Assembly (NCBI GenBank): GCA_037447655.1
Contig: JBBHKE010002354.1
Location: 62,001-126,000, forward strand
DNA: 64,000 nt
Source of the DNA: Zygnema cylindricum
Taxonomy: Eukaryota; Streptophyta; Zygnematophyceae; Zygnematales; Zygnemataceae
Direction: 5' to 3'
Made by a program: the position numbers and the translations under genes. Of this stretch, positions 44,353 to 56,716 are shown piece by piece; the first letter of the stretch is position 1, and each line of letters opens with the position of its first letter. A model generated the notes under the pieces. The model did not search any database and was not told the origin of the DNA. It was given only the letters and a program-made list of their open reading frames with translations.

Positions 44353-47300
44353 TCAGAAAATTAGCTTAGGGGAAGGCACAGTTTTGGTCATCATATCCGC
44401 TACCGTTTCACTATCTGATCGATATTCTAAACTGATTATTGTGTCTTTTACCTTCCCTAACGAGCTAAGTCTAATGTCCATATGTTTTGCTTTAAAATGG
44501 TGTTTAAGATTGGCAGAAATGGCAATAGCTGCCTGATTGTCACAAAATACTTTTTGAACACCACTCTTAACATAACCAAGTTTACCAAGCAAAGACTTGA
44601 CCCACATAAATTCTTTTGTAGCAGAGCAAGAGGCCATACACTCAGCCTACATGGTGCAGTGAGCAATGACCTTTTGGTGTTTGCTTCTCCAGCAAGCAAG
44701 CCCCATCACCCACATACAATACATACCCAGACGTGCATCTTCACTTAGGAGCATCCCCATAGCTGGCATCACTCCAAGTGGTGATGTCAATATTGTTCCC
44801 ACCCAAATGCAACCATAGATCTCTAGTCCCTATGAGATATCTAAGAACTCTTCTAGCTGCCTCCCAATCTTTCTTAGTGGGAGCATTGAGACTCCTACTT
44901 AGTACTCCTACAGCTGCGGCTATGTCCGGACGGGTACAATTCATGAAATATATTAGGCTGCCCACTACTTGTCCATAAGGAATGGTCTGCATAAATCTTT
45001 TCTCTTCCGGGCCTACCTCATCATCCAAGATTATAACTCCCTCTTCCACACTCCCCTCATTTCCTTTCTTTAGTTCCATAGGAGTGGTACAACTATTAGA
45101 CTTGTCCATTTGGAATTTTTCTAACATGTTTCCAATGGCCTCCTTTTTAGTTAATCTTATTATATTTCTATCTCTGTCTCTCTCAACTTGAATTCCCAAA
45201 ATATACCTTGCTTCACCCATATCATTTATCTCAAATCTTCTTTTTAGATCATTCTTCAACTTATTTATTTTATCCATATATCTACTTAAAACAAGCAAAT
45301 CATCAACATTAATTGCAAATAAAACAGTTCTTTCCTCATCTTCAAACAAATAAATTGAGTGATCTGAGCTGATCAGAATATATCCCAAGCCTGTAATGAA
45401 CTCATCGAGCTTCTTGTTCCATAGTTGAGGGGCATGTTTCAGCCCATACAAGTATTTGATCAGTCGACATACCTTGCTCTCCTCCCCTTGCTCTACAAAT
45501 CCTTCGTGAAGTCGCATAAAAATCTCATCTTCCAACTCTCCATGTAGGAAGGTCGTCTTGATATCCATCTGATACACTTCTATGTCTATTGTTGCCGCCA
45601 TACTGAGAAGAATCAAAACTGAGGGAAACCTTACGACCGGAGCAAAAGTCTCCTCGTAGTCAATTCTCTCTATTTGGGTAAATCCCTTCCCCACTAACCG
45701 AGCCTTGTAGCACTCAATGGTGTTATCCGGGTTGAGTTTCAGTTTAAATACCGACTTACACCCGATCAGCTTCCTATCGAGGACAATCCACCAAATCCCA
45801 CGTATTGGCTGCCATAATCGAAGCCATCTCCTCATTAATGGTTGTCTTCCACTGGTTCCTCTCAAGACATTTCATTGCCTCACAATAAGTTTAGGGTTCA
45901 TCGGGATGAGACAGTTTGGTTACCTTGTTGTTAACTTGTTTCTCTTGAAGTCTTTTGTTGCTTCTCCTTCTACCCTCAAACTCTGATACCGGAATGGATG
46001 GCTCTCGTGGATTCTTTCGAATAGGTTCAGCTTCTCCCCTATCCCTTGATTCCTGGTCTATTTCAACCACGTCTTCCGCTTCGCGAGGAGTTGGCACTAG
46101 GGGTTCCACGGATGAATTCTTCTCAGTTTTATTTGTGCCCGCAAAATCATCATCTTCTCGAAAACCTAGATATTTAGGAAGCTCAAAGTCATCAGAGTTT
46201 TTTGACTCAAATCTGATTTTGACTGTCTTTGTATGCTTAAAGGGGTCTATAGATTTCCCTTTATCCATGACCACAAGATGCTTTACTAGGATTATATCTT
46301 CTCTCTTGAGATCATAGACTCTATATCCTTTTACATCTTCATCATATCCTAGCAGATATCCTGATTTTCCTTTCGGATCCAACTTCCAGTTTGACCGATC
46401 TGTTTCTAGGCTGAACACTTGACTACCAAAAACCTTCAAGTGTGAAACATCTGGTTTTCGGTTGGTCCATCTCTCATAAGGAGTTTTTCCTTTTACTACC
46501 GAAGTGAGAACTCAATTCTTGAGATAATTTTCACAATTCATGTCTTTGGCCCAAAATCTCTTTCCTGTCTTTTTATCTGAGAGCATACTCCTAGCACTAT
46601 CACTTAGTGTTCTATTTAACCTCTCAGCTACACCATTCTGCTCAAGATTTTTAGGAAGTGTCTTTTGGTGTTGCACTCCATCTTCTTTAAAAAAATTCTC
46701 AAATTAATTGGAGGTGTACTCCCCCCCATTATCACTCTTTACTCTCTTAATAGAGGTTTCATGGAGTTTCTCACTCCATGCCTCCTTGAAAACTTGTGGG
46801 GCCTCTGACTTATTTTTCAAAAAATACACTCTAGAGTATCGAGACCAATCGTCACTGATTGTCATCATAAACCTTTTACCACCGGGTGAGGGCACTTTGG
46901 CCGTTGCCCAAATATCAGTGTGTACCAAGTGTAATACTTTTTCCCCTTTATAAGTGGCTTCCTTTGGGAAGGGTAACCTATGTGTTTTACCTTGAGCACA
47001 ACCAGTACAGTCACTTAGGCTTTCACTTTCTCCAAATTGATTTCCTTCCACTAATCCCATCTTTTTCATTTCTTTCAACTTATCTAAATGCACATGTCAA
47101 AGCCTCTTATGCCACAACATAATATCATGAACACTAGCATAGTAAAGTTTCTTCTTTTCATTGCTCAAAATCAGCCTTAACATCCATTTGCTACCTTTTT
47201 CAGCAGTGAAAAAAGCTTCCTCCTCAATACTAGCAGTAAAGGTTCCCTTCCTAGTGCTAGTCTCAAAATCCTTATCATCTAACACAGACGCTGAGATGAG

Positions 47301-48663
47301 GTTTTTGTTGAACTTTGAAATAAACAGCACATCAGAGAATGTCACTATGGATGTCTTTCCCTCCACTAAGACTTTCAGATCTACCGATCGTACCATAGTA
47401 GTAGTGACTACCCTCCCATCCCAATACTCTATCTCTACGGTGGGAATCTTTCTCATCTTTATGAACAGGTGTTTATCCTTACACATGTGCATGGAGGCAC
47501 CGGAATCCAAAATCCAACCTCCTTCACCTTTCAAACCTCCAAAAGCACACTTCTGCTTTCGAGGAATTTTGACCTCGGTCTTTGCCTCCAACTCCTCATC
47601 CAGCAAGAACTCAACGTCCTTGCCCTCGGATTCCTCTTCGTGTTCCTAAGTCACAAGAGCCTTTTTCTTTCCTCTTGGAGGTCCACCGGTTTGCCCCTCC
47701 TTTAACCATATTTCGGTTAGCTTAATGCACTCCGCCATATAGTGCCTTGGTTTCTTACAAAAATGACACAAACCCTTGGGAGCCCTTCGTCGAAACTCCT
47801 CGTTCTGATTTTTCTGCCCCCCCCCTCCACAATTTCCGACTGGTTTCTTAGAATCGTTGTTTCTCCAATCGGTCCCAGGTGCCAACGCTTACCCACTCTT
47901 TCCTCTCTTTTGGATCTTAATCGTGTTCTCTCAAAAAATAATCATCCCTACCACTGAATTCCATATCCACCTTGAATCTAGCAAGTCCTGCACACAGTTG
48001 ACTATGTTCTCCAACTCATCTGGTAGCTTCATGAGCAAGCAGTTAACCTTCATCTTTTCAGAATCACCCTGTCTAACACTCTCTAGCTCCATAAAAAGTG
48101 TTGCAATCTCATTGCAGAAATCCAACATCTTCCCCCCTTGTATACATATGCGTTAATTTTCTGATCAGCCAACTGCTGTTGCTGAATCGTACCACTTCGG
48201 TACTTTTTATGAGAGCCACCCAAAGATCCGATGCCCTCTCTACTTGCAAATGAGGAGATGCAAGACCTTGAGTGAGATGACGGAGGATGAAGTGCTTTGC
48301 CGCCAAATTATTGTAGTCCCAGGTATCCCTATCTTTCTCCTCGTTCCTCGGAATAGGTGGCATGAATGCCGAATCGGTTGTTATCGGTGTGATCTCCTCT
48401 TTCTCCTTTCCTTTGTCCACCACCTCTCTTTCCTTAGTCTCCTCCATAGGAGATGGATCTGCATCTTTGGTGAATCTGCTTCCTCCAAACCCTGAAGGGA
48501 TGCTAAGACTTGATGGGCGCCTCACCCGTCCACTCACTATTCCCCAAAACCTTTTCTCACATAGAGCTCTTTTCATCATACTCTCCCAGTATATGAAGCC
48601 AATTTCATTAAAGATGGGCACCCTAGAGGGTGGGCCCAAAACCTGTAATTGTGAGACCTTCAT
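44353..48663 (-). pseudogene. F2 gag-pol remnant
   Basis: Gag 48663-48109 starts MKVSQLQVLGPPSRVPIFN, with the first codons in the LTR and across the primer site. Zinc knuckle CHFCKKPRHYMAEC is in 47885-47646 (GHY changed to RHY). Protease ILDSGASMHMC is in 47606-47097. Integrase 47093-46704 has HTDIWAT and SDNGGEYTSN. Linker 46439-45891. Reverse transcriptase 45865-44741 is a long uninterrupted frame of 374 codons, but YVDD is replaced by NVDD. RNase H 44637-44353 ends VADMMTK. A near-complete but inactive copy. Confidence 0.87.
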
Positions 48664-51222
48664 GGGTCTTCAGAGTAGGCAGCTCACACTAAGCTTCTAG
48701 GACAACCCTGACCCCTTTATGTTTCAGCAAGAATAATTGCCACCCTGGCAGACAAAAACTTTGACCACCTTCACCCTTGTGAAGGCAAAACTCCCTTGAG
48801 TCTATTGCAAAAAGAATCTCTGAATTTGCTCCCCTGAGCATTAAGTATGGTGGGTCAAAGTTGACCTTTTTGTATAGAAGCTCTCTGGGAGAGATGGTCT
48901 TATCTACCAAATTTTCTAAGTCCTATCACTCTCTAAAACTCTATCTATTCACGTACGACACCAATCATATTATTGAATTGTATAGAAAGGTACAGCTGCT
49001 GGTGTACTTTCTATACGGACATTGTACGACATGGCCAAAAATTGACACATGTCATATCCGGATTCATTCACGTAATCTCCAGAGATGTTGCGATCCAATG
49101 TCATTGCGCCACGCGTCATCCTATGTGGAGATGATCGCAAACCGCCAAAATCTTGTTCCGCGATCTCGGCATCATTGCTGGCCGTCTGATCTAAACCAGA
49201 TTTCGATCGTAGCCCTCATAAATACTTGCGCGGTATTTATTTCGCTATCGAAAAAAAATTGCGCGGTATCTGTTTCTTTGACGTACCGTACTCTGTACTT
49301 TACATAACTAAATATATGCATTCCGTATATAGTCGCCGTTAAATTTAGTAGCCTACATTTAATTGTTTATATAATTATCAAGCCCTATATCACTTAACAC
49401 TAGTTCTAGACTAAAAAGATAAAGCTACCGGCTATCGGGGACTTTGACAGACGGTGGGTACCAAGATCAAGTCCTAGGTCTGTCACGCCATTTTTTGGTT
49501 AATTAAACCATCTACTGCCTGTCTACCTCTGGATAGCATAGGCAACCATGGCTCTAACTACCTCTCCAACTTTCAATGACTACAACAAGTGTGGGAGTTG
49601 AAGTGAGGAGTTAGAGGCAGACTGCTTCGGCTTCTTTTCTAAAATTCATTTTAGACCTAGAAAATACTAAATGGAACTATTAATTTCTACATCACGCTCT
49701 TTGCTGTACTTTTCCAATTTGCTTAATGAATTTTGGGTAGAGGCTGTCATTTGCAATAATTTCTTACGCAATCTTTGTCCCACTAACCTTTTACGAAGTT
49801 ATACTCCAATGGAAGCGTGGTCCTCTGTCAAACCAGATATACGCCACCTTAGAAATCTTTGGATGTGAAGCGTGGTATAAAGATTCCTCTCCTAAGTTCT
49901 ATTGTACTCTCTTTTACTAAAATCATTCCCACTGTATCATCCCAATTCCAATTGCTATCACCTAGATCATGCCACCGATTAATGATATTCTCATACATTT
50001 TTTCTAGTTTCATTATCAATGTATTTACTCTTTCTCTCTCAGACCATGAGTTACCGGCGCTCTCTAGTTCTCCAAATAATGCTCTTAAGTCATTGAAATA
50101 ATCATTCATACTTCCTCCCTTGTAAGTATAAGCTAAAATCTTATTTTATGCCAGTTGTTGCTGTTGCAATGACCCATTTTTTATTTGTTTACAAGAGATT
50201 CCCGAATCTGAGAGGAATGTTGGAAAGTGATATTTTATATTCTACCTTTTATTTGGATCCTGCAGTTCTCATACTTGTCGTAGTCACTGAGAATTGACAT
50301 GCAACCATGGCTGCCTCAGACTGATGAGAAGATAAGCAGAAGACAAGGCTACTGCAAAAGTTAGGTTACAACACACACGATGTGATCCTGTAACCTCCGG
50401 ACGAAGACCGTACGGGACAACTGTCCGCCTTATCAGTTAGGGCTTGATGAATCGTTACATATATTGTATCTGATAAGTATTTAATGATGATACAACGACA
50501 TATTCCTTTTAACGACTAACAAAACAAAACGAAACATGGAACGTGTGGTACCGCACGAAATGCAGTACCGCATGAATTAATTAAACAATATTCGATTTCG
50601 ACGGACGAAATTAAATGTTGCGATCGACGGCTCGCAAAAGAAGAAGGAATTTCAAACAGTCAACACGGAATGTTGATCGTCAAAATTCAACGGTCAACAC
50701 GAAACAATGATCGGTGAAATTCAACGGTCAATATTTATTCTATAGGTAGTCAGATCAAAAGTTTGAAATTGATTGTTGGAAATAGAACGGACGGCATGCG
50801 TGAGTGCCACTATGCCGAAACGATTATTTGGGAGCAGTTTGGCGAAATGGGAGGAAATGACACATAACATCATCGTATAGGATGCCGAAAGAGAAAAGGG
50901 ACAGAATGACGTTGACCTATTGGCCACATGGCAGGCCGAAGTGGTGCCGAATATATCCGTACGGCGGCTGGTGAACTTTATATGTACAATAATTAGAGAA
51001 CTTCATTTTGATTGGTTTAGAGAAGCTATTAGGAGGTTTTCACGACTTAGACAAAATTTTGAAAGTCCTCTCTCTCAGAGGCCATCTGTATAAATATAGT
51101 TTCTTTGAACAGCCATAACTTAATGTTCATGTGAGCAAATTCAGTGATTCTTTTTCCAGCAAACTCAAGGGAGTCCAAGCTACACAGAGGTGTAGTTTTT
51201 CAGAGTTTTTTCTTGCCAAGGT

Positions 51223-52273
51223 TGAAACTCTGAGACCTCCATAAGTCCTCAGAATAGACAGCTTCAAGAAACCTCTAAGATAACCCTAACCCCTTTGTGT
51301 TTCAGCAAGAAAAATTGCCACCCTGGCAGACAAAACCTCTGACCACCTTCACCCTTCTAAAGACAAGACTCCCCTGAGTCGATTTCAAAAAGAATCTCTG
51401 AATTTCCTCCCTTGAGCAGTAAGTTATGGAGGGTCAAAATTGACCTTTTGTACAGAAGCTCTCTGGAAGAGAGGATCCTATCTCCTAATTTTTCTAAGTC
51501 CTATCTCTCTCACAGAATCTATCACCTGATGTACGGAGTGAATCAGATTACAGTTCCGTACACAAAAGTACAACCGTTGGTGTACTTTATGTACGAAAAT
51601 TGTACAACATGGCCTTAATGTCGACACATGTCATATCCGGATTCGGTGCCATAATCTTCGGAGATACCACGATCCAATGTAATTTCGCCACGTGTCATCC
51701 GATGTGGCGATGACCACAAATCGCCGAATTCTTCTTCCGCGATCTCGGCCCTAATTCCGGTCGTATGATTAAATTAACATTTGGTCGTAGCCATAATAAA
51801 TACATGCGCGGTATTTGTTTCGCTTACGAAATCAATGCGCGGTATTGATTTCTTATCCGTACCGCAATTCGTACTTTTACACTACCGGTTCTATGTATCC
51901 CGTAAACAATTACAGTTAAATGATTTATCCTACGTATTAATGTTTAATTAATTATCAAACCATATAGTACTTAACACTACTTGAAGGCTTAACACCTAAG
52001 GTTACCGTCTACCGGCAGCTTACCGTCCTGCATGTACCAGGTTCAAATCCTGTGGCCGCCGCATATCTTTTTACTAAATAAACCCCTAATATATATTTCC
52101 TGTAAATCTCAGGATAGCCTAGGTAGCCATGGCTCTAGCTTCCTCTCCAATTTCTCAGTGACTGCGACAAGTTTGAGAGTTTGGAGAGAGAAGTTAGAGG
52201 TAGACTGCCTCGGCTTCTTTCTATATTTTTATTCAGACCTAGAAAATACTTTAAAGGACCATTAATTTCTACA
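51223..52273 (-). mobile_element. Solo LTR of the F family inside the G 5' LTR, TSD AAGGT
   Basis: 1051 bp, TGAAACTCTGAG...TTTCTACA, with AAGGT at 51218-51222 and 52274-52278. The G 3' LTR shows the empty site GCCAAGGTGGCAC at 57738-57750. This is a product of LTR-LTR recombination, younger than G. Confidence 0.95.
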
Positions 52274-52337
52274 AAGGTGGCACTTATTCATTGCCAAAGT
52301 CAAAAGTGCTAATATTATCCTAGCATTCTGTTTACGA

Positions 52338-55300
52338 ATGGAGATCACAGAATTACAGGTTATGGGCCCACCCTCTAGGGTGCCCATTTTCAATAGAACA
52401 GGGTTTATTTATTGGGAAACCATGATGAGGGGTGCATTATTTGAAAAACGGCTATGGGGCATTGTGAGTGGACGTGTGCGTCGACCATCCACTGGATTGG
52501 GAGTTCCGCCAGGGTTTGGAGGATCTCGATACAGAGGAGAATCTGCGGGGGCAGAGGGGGTGGAGGATGTTGGGGAAAGCATTGCGTCAAACACATGGAA
52601 GGGGAAAGGAAGGAGAAAATCACAGCAATGGCTAGTGGATCGGCTCAGTAGCAGATGTGCAAAAAACTGAGGCAAATGATACTGAAATCTGGGATTTCAA
52701 CAATACCGTGGCAACTCATTTTATTCTCGGGCGTCTCACTCAGGGAGTGGCTACGCCTCATCTTCATGTGGATAGGGTAGACGAGTTGTGGGAAGCTCTT
52801 GTCAACATTTACAAGAGTGGTACGATTCAGCAGTAGAAGTTGGCAGATCAGAAGATATAGGCGTATATATACAAAAGTGGAAAAATGTTAGATTTTTGTA
52901 ATGACTTGGCTTGGTTATGCATGGAGTTGGAGAGTGCACGGAAAAGGGAGAGTGAAAAAGAGAAGGTGAAAACTTTGTTAATAAAACTCCCAGATGATTA
53001 TGAGAACATTGTTAACAGGGTTCAGGATTTGTCAGATAATCTTTCGATTTGGAACTCCGTTGTGGGGATGACTTGGTTTGGGAAAACACAATTGAGATTT
53101 GTAGAGGAGGAAAGAGTGTTCAAGCATTGGCTGCTGGTACTAACTGGGGGGATAAGGATTCCATAAAACCTTATGGGAACTTTGGTGGAGGAGGAAGAGG
53201 AAATTATTACGGATCTGGACCGAGAGTTTCGAAAGGGCTTTGCCATATTTGTAAGAAGCTGAGACACTACATGGCCGAGTGCACTAAGTTGACGGAGTTC
53301 ATATTGAAGGAGGAGCCGATTATAAAACCTGCCGCAAGGAAAAAGAAGGCATTTGTGGCAACATAAGTCATGGAAGAGAATGCCGATGATGATGATGGAG
53401 AAATTCTCCTCAACGAGGAGTTGGAGGTGAAAAGTGAGCAGGAGATTCTAAGGAGGCAAAAGTGTGCTTTCGGTGGAGTGAAAGAAGTTCTTGAAGGAGG
53501 ATGGATCATTGATTCAGGAGCATCTAAGCATATGTGTAGAGAAAAACCATTGTTTACCAAAATGAGAAAGATCCCTACTGTAGAGATAGAGTACGGGGAT
53601 GGGAGAATAGTGACCACTAATTCAGTGGGATCAGTGGATCTGAGAGTCTTAGTTGATGGTAAGACATCTATAGTCACTTTCTTTGATGTTCTTTTCATTC
53701 CAAAGTTAAACAAGAATCTTATCTCTACGTCGTTCTTAGATGATAAGGGTTTTGAGACTAGTACTAAGAAAGGAGCCTTTGTTGCTAGCTATGAGAATGA
53801 AGTGTACTTCACAACTGACAAGGGTAGCCAAGGAATGTTTAGGCTGAATTTGAGTCATGGAAAGACGAGAGTTTACTATGCTGGTGTAAGTGATTTGATG
53901 ATGTGGCATAAAAGATTGGGACATGTGCATCTAGATAGATTAAAGGAAATGAAGAAAATGGGTGTAGTTGAGGGAATAGATTTTGGTGATCATGAGACTT
54001 TGGGTGATTATAGTGGGTGTGCTCAAGGAAAGGCCCACAGATTGCCTTTTCCGAAAGCCGCAACATATAAGGGTGAAAAGATCTTAGATTTAGTTCATAC
54101 TGACATATTGGGACCGTCCAAAGTGCCATCAATTGGAGGGAAAAATTATATGCTTACTATCACTCATGATTGATCTAAATACTCCAGAGTCTATTTCTTG
54201 AAAAACAAATCTAAGGCTTCGGCTTATTTTAAAAAGTATAAAGCATGGAGTGAAAAACTTCATGAGACACCTGTAAAGAGAGTGAGGAGATATAATAGGG
54301 GGGAATTCACTTCGAATGAATTTGAGTATTACTTGAAAGAGGAAGGGGTTCAACACCAAAAGACTGTCCTAAAGAACCCAGAACAAAACGGTGTAGCCGA
54401 GAGACTAAATCGGACATTAAGTTATAGTGCTCGTAGTATGTTAACAAATAGAAAGATAAGGAAAAGTTTTTGGGCAGAGGCTATGAATTGTGCTAACTAT
54501 CTCAAAAATAGAGTCCTTACCTCGGCTGTAAAAGGCCAAACACCTTATGAAAGATGGACCTGGAGAAAACCTGATATTTCACACTTAAAAGGTGTTTGGA
54601 AGTCAAGTGTTTAGTCTAAACACAGAAAAATCTGATTGTAAGTTAGATGCTAGAGGAAAGCTGTGATACTTACTTGGGTATGATGAAAATGTAAAGGGGT
54701 ATAGAGTTTATGATCTCGGAAGAGAAGACATAATTCTAGTAAAACACTAGGTAGTCATGAACGAAGGAAAGTCCATAGATCCCTTTAAGTACTCTAAACC
54801 GGTCAAAATTAGAATTGAATTCGAAAGTGAGTTAGATGCAGATTCTTCTAGCCGAACTCTGTTTCAGCCTGACCTTGCAAAGGATGAGAAAAATCTGACC
54901 GAGAGTGATCTTCTGTTAGAGACACTACTTCCAATTCAAACCGAGGAAAGACAAGAAATAGATGATGAATGTCCGGAGATGGACTCCACAGATAGGGGAG
55001 AAGATAGAGTCGTTCGGAGATATCCGAGATTACCCTCCATCCCCAGCATCAGAGTTTGAAGGAGGAAAGAGAAGTAGTAAGAGACTTTAAAGGCAAGTGA
55101 ACAACAAGGTAACTAAGATGTCACATTTTAGCGAGCCCCAGACTTACTCAGAGGCAATTAATAGTTCGGAAAGTAGTACTTGGGAGACAGCCATTAATGA
55201 TGAGATGGCTTCCATTATGGAAGCAAACACATGGGAGTTGGTGGATTGTCCTCCGGATTGAAAGCCAATAGGATGTAAGTGGGTATTTAAGTTGAAACTC

Positions 55301-56716
55301 AACCCGGATAACACCATTGAGCGATACAATGCCAGATTAGTGGCAAAGGGGTTCACACAAAAAGAGGGAATCGATTATAAGGAGACCTTTGCTCAGGTTG
55401 TTAGATGTCCCTATGTCTGGATTCTACTTAGTCTATCGGCAGCGGAAGACATGGAAGGGCACGAGATGGACATCAAAACCGCTTTATTGCACGGGGAATT
55501 AGAAGAAGAGATCTTCATGCGATAGCCGGAAGGATTTGTTGAGAAGGGATAAGAAAGTAAGGTGTGCAAATTGATAAAGTCTCTTTATGGACTGAAGCAA
55601 GCTCCACTTCAATGGAACAAGAAGCTGGACGAGTTTTTGACGAGTTTGGGATATATTCGAATCAGTTCGGATAATTCCATCTATCTATTTGAGGATGAGG
55701 AAGCTATAATTTTTGTTGCTCTATGTGGATGATTTGCTTGTTTTGAGTAAGTCAATGGTGAAAATTAACAGGTTGAAAAAGGATTTAAAGAGTAGATTTG
55801 AAATGAAAGATTTGGGAGAGGCAAGGTACATTTTAGGAATTCAGATAGAAAGAGATAGAGAGAAGAAAACAATTAGACTAACTCAAAAGGAAGCAATAGG
55901 GAATATGCTTGAAAAATTTCAGATGGATAAAGCAAATAGTTGTACGACTCCCATGGACTTAAAGAAGGGAAATTAGGGGAGATCAGAAGAGGGAGTCTTG
56001 ATCTTGGATAATGAGTTAGGGCCTGAGGAAAGCAAGCTCATGCAAACTATTCCGTACAGAAAGGTTCTCGGTATTTTGATCTATTTTATGAACTGTACTC
56101 GTCCTGATATTGCGGCAACTGTGGGAGTATTAAGTAGGAGTCTGAATGATCCTAGAAAGAAAGATTGGGAAGCGGCCAAAAAGGTCATGCGGTACTTGAT
56201 AGGAACAAGAGATCTATGGCTACATTTGGGAGGGGATAATACTGACATCACCACTTCGAGTGATGCCAGTTATGGGGATGCTCCGATGAGGAGGTGTACT
56301 TCTGATATGTGTTATATGTTGGGAATGGAGCTTGTTGTTGGAGCAGCAAGCAACAAAAGGTGATTGATCAGTCCACCATGGAGGCTGAGTATGTGGCCTC
56401 TTGTTTGGCTGTGAAAGAATTGATGTGGGAGAAATCTTTGCTTCAAGTTTTGGGATATATGAAGAGTGGAGTGCAAAAGATATTTTGTGACAATCAAGCT
56501 GCGATTGCAATTGCAGCAAATCCTAAGCATCTCTTTAAAGCAAAGAATATAGGTATTCGTCTGAGCTTTGTTAGAGAGAAAGTTGAGAATAAAATAATTA
56601 GTTTGGAATATAGACCGGATGGAGAGGTGGTAGCAGATATGATGACTAAGCCAGTTCCTTCTCCCAAATTAACATTTTGTACGGAGAAGTGTGGACTGAA
56701 GGAAAAGATAGACTAG
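52338..56716 (+). pseudogene. G gag-pol
   Basis: The frame starts at ATG 52338, 20 nt inside the LTR, and reads MEITELQVMGPPSRVPIFN across the primer site. Gag to about 53366 has a decayed zinc knuckle (CHICKKLRHYMAEC). Protease and integrase N-terminus 53370-54173 have an intact DSGAS, WHKRLGHVHLDRL and CAQGK, with HTDILGP. Integrase 54198-54614 has EQNGVAERLNRT. Linker 54757-55059. Reverse transcriptase 55292-55976 has YVDDLLVLS. RNase H 55998-56716 has STMEAEYVASC and VADMMTKPVPSPK. About a dozen stops or shifts; SDNGGE is degraded to RYNRGE, so the integrase is inactive. Confidence 0.87.

Larger units (their letters stand above)
43231..49691 (-). mobile_element. Ty1/copia element F2 nested in E3
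   Basis: LTRs 43231-44303 and 48644-49691, same family and orientation as F1. Flanks TAACG (43226-43230) and TCACG (49692-49696) fit a 5-bp duplication with one change. Copia order on the minus strand. The primer site is GGTTTTGGGCCC (one change). LTRs are visibly more diverged than in F1, so F2 is probably older. Confidence 0.9.
40609..49885 (+). mobile_element. Ty1/copia element E3, split by F2, 3' end lost
   Basis: 5' LTR 40609-41156 (TG...CA). Primer site GGTTATGGGCCC at about 41165-41176. Gag and protease lie to 42345. Integrase runs to 43205 (PQQNGIAERY), is interrupted by F2 (43231-49691) and resumes at about 49697-49885 (LLNEFWVEAVICNNFLRNLCP). Reverse transcriptase, RNase H and 3' LTR are missing: the sequence joins element H at about 49886. 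Same family as E1 and E2. Confidence 0.85.
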
